A stretch of 64,000 bases of DNA from Akkermansiaceae bacterium (GCA_018402445.1 JAGYIT010000007.1:992001-1056000); one strand, 5' to 3'. Counted from the first letter of the stretch, positions 7,864 to 17,410 are shown. Made by a program: numbers and translations. The notes: a model not told the origin generated them from the sequence alone.

Positions 7864-9408
7864 ATGGGATACGGCAAAATCATCATCGGCGGCGCGGCGT
7901 GTTTCCTGGCCATGGGAAAACTCTCGGCGCTGGAGTTCGTGGGCGAGGCGCGGCTGCCGGCAGGCTCCGCGGAAATCCTGGCCTACGAACCGGCCACCAA
8001 GCTCATCTACAGCACGCGGGGTTCCTCCATGGCGAAAGGGTTGGTGGTCATCTCGCTGGCGGAGCCGCACAAGCCACAGGTCGTCGGCGAGATCGACCTG
8101 CGGAAAATCCATCACAGGGGCGTGGATTCCGTCTCCTCCGTGGCCGCCGATCCGTTGGGGCGGGGGATCATCGCGGCCTCGATCATCCCGAAGCATCCCA
8201 CCGAGTTCACCGGCAGGGTTGCGCTGATCGACGCCCGCAGCCGCGAGATCGTCCATGTCGTGGATGTCGGCTGGCATCCGGATTGCCTCAGCTTTTCCGA
8301 GGACGGCCGCTATCTCCTTGCCGCCTGCGAGGGCGAGTATGCGAAGGGGAAAACCAACAGGCCCGGCTCGCTCGGCGTCGCGAATTTCTCCAAGGTGAAA
8401 TCGGCGGCGGATCTGGGTTCCGTGCATTTCAAGGATCATCCTCTCGGCCCGAGGGAGGCCGTCAAAGGCGTCCGTTTCCCCTACGAGACCGACCCCTCGC
8501 GGCTCCACCTCGACTTCGAGCCGGAATACGTGACCTCCGACGGAAAGAACGCCTACGTTTCCCTCCAGGAAAACAACGCGCTCGGGGTCTTCGATCTCGC
8601 GGGCGGGTATTGGAAAAAATCATCCCCTTCGGCGCGTGGCCGGTGCGGGCGGATGTATCGGATCGCGACGGGCCGTGGGGCAGGCGCTCGATCAAGGTCA
8701 CCGACGAGGTGCTGGGTATGCCCATGCCGGATACCATCGACATGCTCAAGGTCGGCGGGCGTCCCCTGATTTTCACCGCGAACGAAGGCGACGGCGACAA
8801 CATCGCGCGGGTGAAACACCTCGGCAAAGTCATCGCCCTCGCTTTGCCCGGAATACCGCGCGGAACTCAAGGCGATCTACGGCATCGATCCCCAGCAGGA
8901 TGCCGGGCTGGGCCGGCTACAGGTCTCGCAGGTGGACGGCCTGAACGAACGCGGCCAGATCGAGAAACTCCACATGATGGGCACCCGTTCCTTTTCCATC
9001 TGGGATCCGGCGACCGGGAAACGGGTCTATGACTCGGGATCCTTTTTCGAGGATCACGCCGCGCAGCACGACCGCGAATCGTTCAACCACAACCGCGGCT
9101 CGCTGGCGCAATGGGACCGCCGCTCCGACAACCGCGGCCCGGAAACCGAGGCCATCTGCACGGCGATGGTGCGCGGCGTGCCGATGGTGTTCGTGGCCAA
9201 CGAGCGCCAGAACGGACTCTACGCCTTCAACATCTCCAACCCGTCCTCGCCCAAGCTGCGGGGCTACTACTGCGGCGGGCGGCACCGCCACATCTATCCC
9301 GAGTGCATCCTTTTCCTGCCCAAAGACGCTACCCCGCTCGGCCGCGAAGCCATCGTGACCGCCTGGGAAGCTTCCTCCTCCATCACCATCCACATTCCCA
9401 CACCATGA
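7864..9408 (+). pseudogene. Choice-of-anchor I-like secreted propeller protein, two frameshifts
   Basis: It starts 12 nt after the barrel gene with a signal peptide (about 1-20, ending LSA). The first frame (7864 to about 8614) encodes propeller-like repeats such as VDVGWHPDCLSFSEDGRYLL and FEPEYVTSDGKNAYVSLQEN. The frame is lost at a run of six A at 8614-8619, where seven would restore it. It resumes as RPLIFTANEGDGDNIARVK, a signature of choice-of-anchor I family proteins. It is lost again near 8845 and resumes to the stop at 9408 with LYAFNISNPSSPKLRGYYCG. All three pieces are collinear parts of one protein of about 514 residues. Sequencing error or real decay are both possible. The function of the family is not settled; some members sit beside phosphatase-like genes. 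Confidence 0.65.
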
Positions 9409-12400
9409 AATCCATCATCACACTCCTCCTCGCCTGCGCCACCCTGGCCACCGCCAACACCGTCCTCATCACCGAGGTGAACTCGAACGCCTCCGGCGGC
9501 GACTTCTTCGAACTCCACAACTACGGCGCAAGCCCCGTGAACATCAACGGCTGGAGATGGACGGACGATCAGGCCAACTTCCAGGGAGACAAGATCGTGA
9601 CCTTCGGAGATGTGACGATTCCCGCAGGTGGCATCCTCGTCGTCGTCCAGGCTGCGGATGATATCGGTTTTCCGCGCCGCCTGGAATGATCTCGATCCCG
9701 CCATCGCCACCGCCGCCATCGGCGGCCCCGGTCTCGGCCAAAACGATGCGGTCGTCCTCTTCGATGCGGACGGCGATTTTGTCACAGGGTTCAATTACAA
9801 GGCGGGCAATGTCACTGTCACACAGGGGGACACCACCACCGTCACGCTCCCGCCCATGACCAGGATCGACGGCAACCCATCCGGCGGCGGGCACGCGGGA
9901 ATCGCCGCGGGCGGCACGATAGGCACCGTCTCCGCCGTTTGGGATCCGAACTCCGGCACGACCGAACCCCGCTACACTTTCGCGGCGCTCGGAAGCCTCT
10001 CCGCCTATGCACAAACCGGCAGTCGCCGCCAGCATCGGCTCACCCGGCCTGGTAGGCACCGGTGTGGTCGGGAACGCCCCACCCGTCTTTTCCAGCAGCC
10101 CGCGCACTTTCGGCGTGGAGGGCTTCGATCTCTCCAACTCCCAGTTCTTCGTCACCGCCAGCGACCCGAATCCCGGCGATGTCGTCACCCTCAGTGTGGT
10201 GGAAAAGCCCGAGTGGCTGAACGTGAACCTCACCAGCGGAGCGGTCACAGGCACGCCGCCTGCAAAGGGCGATTACACGTTCGTCATGCGCGCCACCGAC
10301 AACGCCGCGCCCCCGCTCTTCACCGAGCAGACCATCACCATCACCGTATTCCCGGAAAGCTCGAGCGTCCTGCTCAACGAATATAACGCCGTTTCCGCCA
10401 CGAACTTTCCCGGCGGCGGCACTTTGGAAAGCCCCACCACCTCGGACACCTTCTTCGGGCGCATCCTCGGAAACGGCGGCGAGTGGTTCGAGCTGGTCGT
10501 CGTCGGTGACGGCACGGCCGGTTCCACGGTGGATATGCGGGGCTGGAAAGTCGAGGTGCTCGGCGATCTCGGCCTGCGCTCGATGGTTCTCTCGCAAGAC
10601 CCCTACTGGGCCAACGTCGCGGCGGGCACCCTCCTCACCTTCATCACCAACAACGCGGCCAACGGCGGCGCGGACACGGAAATCCACAAGTCCAGCGCGC
10701 TCCATAACGATGGCTTCCTGTGGTCGAACATCTGGCTTTTCGATCCGGTCTTCATCGACCAGGCGGCATCCGATTTCAACAACCGCCTCGGCATCAGCAA
10801 CAGCGACACGAACATCCTCATCCGCGACGCGAGCGGCGAGATCATCTTCGGCCCCGCCGGCGAGGGCATCGCCACCGGCGGTGAGCCTCCGAACCCTGTG
10901 GGTGTCAGCTCCACCGAGGTGCTGAAACTGGAGACCAACCCCGAGCCGTTCATCGACCCCTTTTACAGCCCCTACAACGACGGCTCCACCTCCACCTTCG
11001 GCGGGCCGAACGTCTGGTCGGGCGGCGCGAACTCGCAATCCTTCGCGGCCTACCAGTCCGCGAACTCGCCGCCTCAATTCACCTCAACGCCCGTGACCCG
11101 CGCCTACGGCTCCTATAGCTACGCGATCACCACCAGCGATCCGAACAGCCACTCCGTGACCCTGTCCGCCACGGAGCTCCCGGATTTCCTCACGCTCACA
11201 CCCGGCGCGGGCGGCACCGCGACCCTGGAGCTGAACCGCGCGCTGACTTTGGCGGATGCCGGTTTCCACACCGTGCGCCTCGTCGCCAATGACGGCCAGC
11301 CCGCCAACAACCTCACCCCGCAGGCTTTCCTTCTGACCGTTTTCCACGACGCCCCCACCGTGATCCTCAACGAATACAACGCCGTCTCCGCGGAAAACTT
11401 CCTCGGCGGAGATGACAGCGGAAGCGGTGGACACCCACTTCGGCCGCGTGCCGGGCAACGGCGGGGACTGGGTGGAGTTCGTGGTCGTCGGAAACGGCGG
11501 CCCCGGCACCGTGGACATGCGCGGCTGGGCCATCGAGATCGGCACCTCCCGCGCCGGGACTCTTTTTGAAACCTCCAACACGCTGACCCTCAGCCAGGAC
11601 GCGGCGTGGTCAGCAGTACGCACGGGAACCATCCTCACCTTCACCGCCGCGAACACCGCGGGCGGCGGCCTCGATACCGGCTTCAACCTGCGCGACCGCT
11701 CCACCACCCTCGGCGATTCATGGAGCAATGTCTGGATGGGCGATTCGCAATACGTCTCCGTCAGCGGCGCGACCGTCGATGGAAACACCGTAACGGACAT
11801 CCGCATCAGCGCGGACGACACCCAGTTCATGGTGAAAAACGCGCTCGGACACATCGTCAACGGCCCGGTGGGCGAGGGGATCGCGCCGCTTTCCGGCATT
11901 TCTTCCACGGAAATCTTCGAGCTGGAGGGCGATCCTTCGCCTTCCGTCCCTCCTTTCATCGCTTCGGATGACACCGTGGAGCCACCCGTGGAAGGCTACG
12001 ACGATGGCTCCACCGGCTCCACCTTCGGCTCGCCCAACGAGTGGAAAATCGGAGCGGGCGGAGATCCGACCTCGCAGGATTTCACCCCCTACATCAGCGC
12101 AGAGCCGGAAGATCCGTTTCGACACCTGGATCTCCGCTTTCAACCCGCCGCCATCCGACCTCACCAAGCTCGGCGATCCCGATGGCGACGGCCGCTCGAA
12201 CTACGAGGAATACGCCCTCGGCGGCGATCCCCGCTTCCACGACGCGCCGCCCGCCCAGACCGTCAACCGCACCGGCGCGGACATCGTCTGGAGCTTCGCC
12301 GTGCGCGACGATGCCGGCATCGATTACACGCCAAAGCGCTCCCCGGATCTCACGCAGTGGTTCGAGTTCACCGCGCCGCAGATCCAGAGCGTGCCACATC

Positions 12401-12495
12401 CGGATCTGGCTGACTTCCTACTCATCACCATCACCGCCACCGCCGTTGCCACGGACGGCAAGGAGTTCGTGCGGGTGGAGTTTGTGATCCCGTGA
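9405..12495 (+). pseudogene. Large secreted lamin-tail-like multidomain protein, four frameshifts
   Basis: The ATG overlaps the previous stop (ATGA). A signal peptide (MKSIITLLLACATLATA) leads into a lamin-tail-like domain (VLITEVNSNASGGDFFELHN). Frames change near 9665, 10020, 11410 and 12117, but the pieces join into one protein of about 1,030 residues. Order: lamin-tail-like domain, a cadherin/Ig-like domain (ASDPNPGDVVTLSVVEKPEW), domain copy A beginning VLLNEYNAVSATNF, another Ig-like domain, then copy B beginning VILNEYNAVSAENF. The C-terminus carries the calcium-loop-like GDPDGDGRSNYEEYALGGDP and a beta-rich tail. The tail type is frequent at the end of secreted verrucomicrobial proteins. 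The product probably acts at the cell surface together with the barrel. No catalytic motif is visible. Confidence 0.62.
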
Positions 12496-12649
12496 AACGC
12501 CAGACCTCCGGATAAGCAAAAGGAATCCCCAACGTGAAGAAAACGTCACTGTTTCGGGATTCAAAAGGACAGTGATTTCCGAGATACGAATGCGGCTCGT
12601 TCATGCAACGCTACGCCCGATTCCCCAGAACAACATTACGATAAACATC

Positions 12650-13462
12650 ATGAAACAAACCAAGACATTGCTCGCATTCATCTCCCTTGCCCTCGCCTCG
12701 CAGGCGTCCGGTGCGCTCATACTTAACGAATACAACGCCGTCCGTGCGGATCGCTGGCTTGATGCGGATGGACTCGCAGCCTCTACAGCAAGCGACACCT
12801 TTTTCGGTCGCATCGTTGGAAATGGCGGTCGCTGGTTCGAGACTCTGGTTGTCGGAAACTCAAGCGTACCGGGAGCAACCATAGATATCCGCGGCTGGTC
12901 TTTCGGGTGGACAAGCACCGATGTGGCAAGCGGCAGCTTCACTCTTACCAACAATGCCGCGCTCAGTGCGGTTCATCGTGGCACACTCCTGACATTTTTT
13001 TCCCAGGATGCAAGCGGTCCGAATGTCGAGACGAATTTCAACACTTACGATCCTACGAACGGTAACTGGTGGCTGAACATTAACCTTGCCGACGGCGCTT
13101 ACATCGCATCTGGAACGCTCGATACTGGCAATGGCAACTGGCAGCTCACTATAAGGGACGCATCGAATGCCGTTGTCTTCGGACCTGCGGGTGAAGGTGT
13201 GGGCACTTTCAGCGGTGTCAGTTCCCGTGAGGTTGGCAAACTTGAGGCCTTCACCTCCGCGACTATCACCGAATGGCAGGGCATCACTCCAAACTCCATT
13301 GAGTATGAGGACGGCACAAGCAGCACCTTCGGATCCGCAAACCTGTGGAGCGGCGCTTCCAACCAACAGGACTTCAGCTCCCTGCGCGTCATCCCCGAAC
13401 CCTCCACCGCCCTGCTCGGCGGACTTGGCCTTCTCGCGCTGCTTCGCCGAAGCCGTAAGTAA
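12650..13462 (+). CDS. PEP-CTERM protein with a single lamin-tail-like domain
   Basis: A 270-residue exported protein. The signal peptide (MKQTKTLLAFISLALASQAS) is followed by one copy of the domain found twice in the upstream gene: LILNEYNAVRADRW, then DTFFGRIVGNGGRWFETLVV, IDIRGWSFGW and VVFGPAGEGVGTFSGVSSRE. The C-terminus VIPEPSTALLGGLGLLALLR, then RSRK, is a textbook PEP-CTERM sorting signal, recognised by exosortase (EpsH-type), which is not in this window. The ATG at 12650 was chosen because it starts the signal peptide; the frame is open from 12572. The protein likely ends up in the envelope or extracellular matrix. A hairpin terminator follows. Confidence 0.85.
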   Translation: MKQTKTLLAFISLALASQASGALILNEYNAVRADRWLDADGLAASTASDTFFGRIVGNGGRWFETLVVGNSSVPGATIDIRGWSFGWTSTDVASGSFTLTNNAALSAVHRGTLLTFFSQDASGPNVETNFNTYDPTNGNWWLNINLADGAYIASGTLDTGNGNWQLTIRDASNAVVFGPAGEGVGTFSGVSSREVGKLEAFTSATITEWQGITPNSIEYEDGTSSTFGSANLWSGASNQQDFSSLRVIPEPSTALLGGLGLLALLRRSRK

Positions 13463-13491
13463 GGCGGATTGAGATTTCCGTTCATCGCAAG

Positions 13492-13527
13492 CCCGCCATG
13501 TGCTCCCGCGTGTGGCGGGTTTTCTTT
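13492..13527 (+). terminator. Terminator after the PEP-CTERM gene
   Basis: CCCGCCA (13492-13498) pairs with TGGCGGG (13513-13519), followed by TTTTCTTT. It lies 30 nt after the stop codon. Confidence 0.75.
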
Positions 13528-13542
13528 GACCAGGCATGGAGC

Positions 13543-13596
13543 GGCGGATCGGAATCCGCCGACGACTAGCAGGAAGAGGACGACATCCCGTTCTGA
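13543..13596 (+). pseudogene. Displaced copy of the ssb 3' end
   Basis: Positions 13561-13596 match the last 36 nt of ssb (5211-5246) with two differences. The reading frame gives D-D-stop-Q-E-E-D-D-I-P-F-stop, so the acidic SSB tip is preserved but a Tyr codon TAC has become TAG. Just before it, GGCGGATCGGAATCCGCC can fold back on itself. There is no ssb sequence further upstream, so this is a fragment, not a gene. Confidence 0.7.
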
Positions 13597-13628
13597 TTTC
13601 CACTCTGCGGCTTCAATGGCCGCAGAAT

Positions 13629-13679
13629 ACGGGCGACAGGATGTCCCCCGGACGGACTGGGACTGCAAGTCCCAGCCAC
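13629..13679. repeat. 51-nt hairpin repeat, copy 1
   Basis: This block recurs at 50738-50788 with a single mismatch. It contains the perfect stem TGGGACT-GCA-AGTCCCA. It sits just downstream of pyrB (minus) and after the ssb remnant. Confidence 0.85.
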
Positions 13680-13685
13680 TAATCC

Positions 13686-14600
13686 CTACTCCGGCTTGAG
13701 GTAGTAGAGCACGGCCATGCGGGCGGCGATGCCGTTCTCGACTTGGTCGTTGATGAGGGAGCGCTCGTAGTCCATGACGGCGTCGCAGAGTTCCACGCCG
13801 CGGTTCACGGGGCCGGGGTGCATGAGGTAGAGGCCGCGTTGGCGGATCTCCCCAAGGCGGGTGTCGGAGATGCCGTAGAGCTTGTGGTATTCGCGGACGG
13901 AGGGGAAAAAGGGTGCGTCCTGCCGCTCCATCTGGACGCGGAGAAGATAGACGATGTCCGGCTCCCATTTCATCGCGTCGTTATAATCGGTGAAGCGGGT
14001 GATGTTCTCCGGGCCGTTCTTCGGCAGCAGCGAGCCGGGGCCGAGGAAGGCGACGTTCACGCCGAGTTTCTTGAGGATGCAAGAGGTGGAGCGGGCAACG
14101 CGGGAGTGCAGGATATCTCCGATGATGAGGACTTTTTTCCCGGCGGGATCGGGGAATTTTTCCTTGATCGTGAAGGCGTCGAGCAGCGCCTGGGTGGGGT
14201 GGGCGTGTGCGCCGTCACCGGCGTTTATGACGGAGGCTTTCGTTTGAGCGGCGATGGCGGCGGGCAGGCCGGAGCGGGAGTGACGGACGATGATGTAGTC
14301 CGTGCGCATCGCCTGCAGGGTCTCGACGGTTTCGCGGACGGACTCGCCCTTCGTGACCGAGGAGTGACCGACATCGAAGTTCGTGACATCCGCCGAGAGG
14401 CGTTTCGCGGCGACCTCGAAGGAGGAGAGCGTGCGGGTGGATGGCTCGTAGAAAAGGGTTAGGACGGATTTCCCCTTGAGGGCGGGGACTTTCTTCACGG
14501 AGCGTGTGAAGAGTTCCTTGAACGGCACGGACTGATGAAGGAGGAGATCGATCTCTTCCCTTCCGAGCGATGCGATATCAAGCAGGTCTTTACGGGCCAT
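13686..14600 (-). CDS. pyrB: Aspartate carbamoyltransferase catalytic subunit
   Basis: Joins carbamoyl phosphate and aspartate, the first committed step of pyrimidine synthesis, in the cytosol. The ATG at 14600 gives 304 residues, normal for PyrB; a GTG at 14630 would add ten. Signatures: FYEPSTRTLSSFEVAAKRLS (carbamoyl-phosphate binding, about 54-73), INAGDGAHAHPTQALLD and LMHPGPVNRGVE. The start overlaps the upstream membrane-protein gene by 11 nt, in the order purD-pyrR-membrane protein-pyrB. No pyrI regulatory subunit is present. Regulation by PyrR from the same operon is likely but no attenuator could be confirmed. Confidence 0.95.
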   Translation of the reverse strand: MARKDLLDIASLGREEIDLLLHQSVPFKELFTRSVKKVPALKGKSVLTLFYEPSTRTLSSFEVAAKRLSADVTNFDVGHSSVTKGESVRETVETLQAMRTDYIIVRHSRSGLPAAIAAQTKASVINAGDGAHAHPTQALLDAFTIKEKFPDPAGKKVLIIGDILHSRVARSTSCILKKLGVNVAFLGPGSLLPKNGPENITRFTDYNDAMKWEPDIVYLLRVQMERQDAPFFPSVREYHKLYGISDTRLGEIRQRGLYLMHPGPVNRGVELCDAVMDYERSLINDQVENGIAARMAVLYYLKPE

Positions 14601-15276
14601 GTTGGAAAAGCGGGGCGTAGTGGATTGCACTAAGAACGAGTGTCAGTAAAACCACGATAAAAAGCAAGGCCGCGTGATGGCGGGAGCGGGGTTTCCGCAG
14701 GGCGATAAAAAGCGTGATGGTCGCAGCAAGGCCGAGCAGGACGGCCGGGGTGATGTAATGCACGTGCTGATAGGCGGTGACTGCGGCGGCGATGGCCAGC
14801 AGGTGTCCGGAAGCGTAAAGGAAAGGGGAGGCCGTCTGCCTGCGGAGGTGGGCGGCGGGGTCGGCGCTTTGCTGGTGCTGGAGGGCAGCAAGAGCCTCGC
14901 GCTTGCGGATCTGGGCCACGTCGCGGGGATCGTGGCGGTGGGTGGGGAGAGTGGTTTTCTGTGTGACAGGTGGCGCGGGTGCGAGGGGGAGTTCGTGCTT
15001 GCGCAGAGTATGGATGGGCTTGGGTTCCGCTTTTACCGGGCGCGCGGGCAGGGGCGGGAGGTCGAGGTGGATGACCGGTTCCCCTTCCACGATAGGAGTG
15101 GGAAGCGGTTTCTCCGGTTCCACGGTAGGCAGCGGCGGGGTGGGTTGGGCGGGCTGGGCGGGCTGGGTGGGTTGGGCGGGCTGGGCGGGCTGGGCGGGAG
15201 CGGGAGCGGGAGGGACGCCCAGCCCCTCGCGCAGGGCGGCGATCTCCTCAGGGGTCTTTTTTTTCTCCGGGATCAT
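14590..15276 (-). CDS. Unrecognised proline-rich membrane protein between pyrR and pyrB
   Basis: A 228-residue protein with no family that I recognise. Residues about 20-50 are a low-complexity PAQPAQ/PTQ repeat. A charged linker with RHDPRDVAQIRKREALAALQ follows. The C-terminal third has three hydrophobic helices (LLAIAAAVTAYQHVHYI, TPAVLLGLAATITLFIAL, AALLFIVVLLTLVLSAI), so it is an inner-membrane protein with a long soluble N-terminus. The start overlaps the pyrR stop by ATGA and its end overlaps the pyrB start, so it is tightly coupled within the pyrimidine operon. The repeat tract in the DNA (GCGGGCTGG-like units at 15145-15210) may be slippage-prone. Confidence 0.7.
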   Translation of the reverse strand: MIPEKKKTPEEIAALREGLGVPPAPAPAQPAQPAQPTQPAQPAQPTPPLPTVEPEKPLPTPIVEGEPVIHLDLPPLPARPVKAEPKPIHTLRKHELPLAPAPPVTQKTTLPTHRHDPRDVAQIRKREALAALQHQQSADPAAHLRRQTASPFLYASGHLLAIAAAVTAYQHVHYITPAVLLGLAATITLFIALRKPRSRHHAALLFIVVLLTLVLSAIHYAPLFQHGP

Positions 15277-15806
15277 GGCAGGGGCGGCGGGCTGACGACG
15301 CGGATAAGATCCTCGCCGTCCGTTCCCTCAAGGGAAACATAAACATGATCGAGCCGCGAGGTTTCCAGCGCGATGCCGGTGTAATCGGCGTGGATGGGAA
15401 GCTCGCGGTGGCCGCGGTCGATGAGCGCGGCGAGTTGCACCTTTGCGGGGCGGCCGTAGTCGGAAAGGGCGTCGAGCGCGGCGCGGATGGTGCGGCCGGT
15501 GAAGAGCACGTCATCGACGAGGATGATGTGTGCGCCATCGACAGGGAAGGGGATGTCGCTTTCCTGGAGCTTGGGGTTTGAGTGGAGGTGCTCGAAGTCG
15601 TCGCGGTAGAGCGAGATGTCGAGCACGCCGAAGTTCAGCTCGCGGTCGTCTGCGGACAGGTGGGTGAGCAGGCGTTCCGCGACCTCGTCGCCGCGCGAAC
15701 GGATGCCGACGAGCGCGATGGTTCCGTCGGGGTTTGCGGCGCGGATGGACTCGGCAAGGTTCGCGATGCCCGCCGCGATGTCGTCCGGGGTGAGGGTGAT
15801 TTTCAC
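15273..15806 (-). CDS. pyrR: Bifunctional pyr operon regulator / uracil phosphoribosyltransferase
   Basis: PyrR-type phosphoribosyltransferase of 177 residues from a GTG at 15806. The PRPP loop IILVDDVLFTGRTIRAALDA is intact, and IALVGIRSRGDEVAERLL is the usual N-terminal part. Family members bind pyr mRNA in response to UMP and may salvage uracil. Its place in an operon with pyrB fits. The reading frame is also open upstream into the purD C-terminus, with no stop between. It may therefore be fused to PurD, or purD may end at the TGA that overlaps this GTG (GTGA) if one more base error is assumed. Confidence 0.88.
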   Translation of the reverse strand: MKITLTPDDIAAGIANLAESIRAANPDGTIALVGIRSRGDEVAERLLTHLSADDRELNFGVLDISLYRDDFEHLHSNPKLQESDIPFPVDGAHIILVDDVLFTGRTIRAALDALSDYGRPAKVQLAALIDRGHRELPIHADYTGIALETSRLDHVYVSLEGTDGEDLIRVVSPPPLP

Positions 15807-17083
15807 GGATTCCGGCGCATGGGATTTCGCCTCGGGGAAATGAAGGATGCCGATGTCGCGGCGGCGCTGGAGGCCGTCGAAGCGAGATCTCATCGGCGAG
15901 CGGCGTGGGCGGCGGCAACGGTGGAGCTGCGCGCTCCGGACCGGTGGCCACGCAGGCGAGCACGCGCCCGCCGTTCGTCTGCCATTCGGTGCCCGTGAGT
16001 TTCGTGCCGGAGTGGAAAACCCGCGCGCCGGTTTCATCGAGGCCGGAGATCACATCGCCGGAGCGGGAGCTTTCCGGATAGCCGTGCGAGGCGAGGATCA
16101 CGCACACCGACCAATCGTCGGAAAAGGAGATTAGCTCCCGTTTCAGCGCGCCCATCGCGCCGGCGAGGCAGAAGGCCGCGAGGTCGCCGCTGAGCAGCGG
16201 CATCACCGCCTGGCACTCGGGATCGCCGAAGCGGCAGTTGTATTCGATTACCTTCGGGCCGTCCGGCGTGAGCATGAGGCCGAAGTAAAGGAAGCCGCGG
16301 TAAGGCAATCCTTCTTTCCGCAGGGCGGCCACGGTCGGCGCGACGATGGACTCGTCAATGGTCGTCAGCAGCTCGGAGGAAATGAGTTTCCGCGAGGCCA
16401 CCGCGCCCATGCCGCCAGTGTTCGGGCCGGTGTCGCCATCGCCAAGGCGTTTGTAATCCCGCGCCGGGGTGAGGATCATGTAATCGTCGTCCACGATGGC
16501 GGCGAAAATGGAAACCTCCGGCCCGACGAGGCATTCCTCGACGAGCAGGCGGCCGGGGCCGAAACGTTTTTCCGTGAAGACCTCGTTGAGGAAATCGAGC
16601 GCGGATTTCTCATCCGCGCAGACAGCCACGCCTTTCCCGGCGGCCAGTCCGTCAAATTTCAGGACGGTCGGGTAATTCCCCGCGATGGCGGTGACGGCCT
16701 CGTCGAGAGACTGACAGGCGCTTGCGGCGGCGGTGGGGATCTGGTTTCGGACCAGGAAGTCCTTGGCGAACTCCTTGCTCGCCTCAAGCTGCGCGGATTC
16801 CTTCGGCGGCCCCCAGCAAGGGATGCCGTTCGCCGAGCAGAGGTTCGCGAGGCCATCGCCCGTGACGAGATAGGATTCCTCGCCCGCGATGCAGAGGTCG
16901 ATGCCGTGATCCTTTCATCCAGGCGATCAGCGAGGGCAGGTCGGTGGCGGTGGTAGGCTGCGCGATGCGGAAGATCGCGTCGCTTCCCGGGAAGGAAAAG
17001 ATCGCGGGCTTCGAGGGGGATAGAGAGAGGGTATGGATTAGCGCGTGCTCGCGCCCGCCTTTTCCTACGACAAGTATTTTCAT
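15807..17083 (-). CDS. purD: Phosphoribosylamine-glycine ligase, frameshifted
   Basis: GAR synthetase, the second step of purine synthesis (ATP-grasp, cytosolic). The ATG at 17083 opens MKILVVGKGGREHALIHTLS. The frame breaks at about 16917, where removing one G (ATGAAAGGATCAC to ATGAAAGATCAC) restores DHGIDLCIAGEESYLVTGDG. The main part then shows LLVEECLVGPEVSIFAAIVD, GPNTGGMGAV and YNCRFGDPECQAVMPLL. Near the 3' end the frame changes again (about 15885-15940) before the family terminus FDGLQRRRDIG. As purD is needed for purine synthesis, these are most likely assembly errors. The 3' boundary is therefore approximate. It leads the purD-pyrR-membrane protein-pyrB operon. Confidence 0.85.
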
Positions 17084-17185
17084 CCGCAGGTGTTTTCCCG
17101 CAAAAGCGCCGGATGGGCAAGGATGGAGATGGGGAAGTGATGCACCGCGAAGCCGGTGATGTCGGGGATTGCGATGTGTTAGATA

Positions 17186-17410
17186 GTGCCTGTGGTGCTG
17201 CCGGTGATGGGTTTGGCGCGTGCGCCGGTGCCGTGGTGGTGGCCATTCGTTCAGGCGCTGGCGCTGTCTGCGGTGACCTTCCGGCTCTATGCCTATGACA
17301 AGCGGCTGGCGATGAAAGGCGGCTGGTAGGGGCCGGAGACGAGCTTCCATCCGGAGGAAATCGCGGGCGCTTGGCCGGGGGTATTGCAGCGTGTTCGCCG
17401 GTTAGCCGGT
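17186..17410 (+). pseudogene. DUF1294 small membrane protein remnant with an internal TAG
   Basis: A GTG at 17186 starts a hydrophobic stretch ending LSAVTFRLYAYDKRLAMKGG, then W and a TAG at 17327. After the stop, the same frame continues GPETSFHPEEIAGAWPGVLQ. Together this matches the DUF1294 pattern (DK..A....WR.PE..LH.....GGWPG). The stop falls at the usual Arg position. No HKT-type ending is visible, so it is probably decayed. Similarity was judged by eye. Confidence 0.45.

Noticed and set aside
5410-8508. Two long minus-strand readings opposite the barrel gene
   Set aside because: No signal, domain or start site; rich in Arg/Val/Glu as expected from antisense of this codon usage.
15140-15215. 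GCGGGCTGG-type repeat as a CRISPR or minisatellite
   Set aside because: It encodes the PAQ/PTQ repeats of the membrane protein, with units of 9-15 nt and no spacers.
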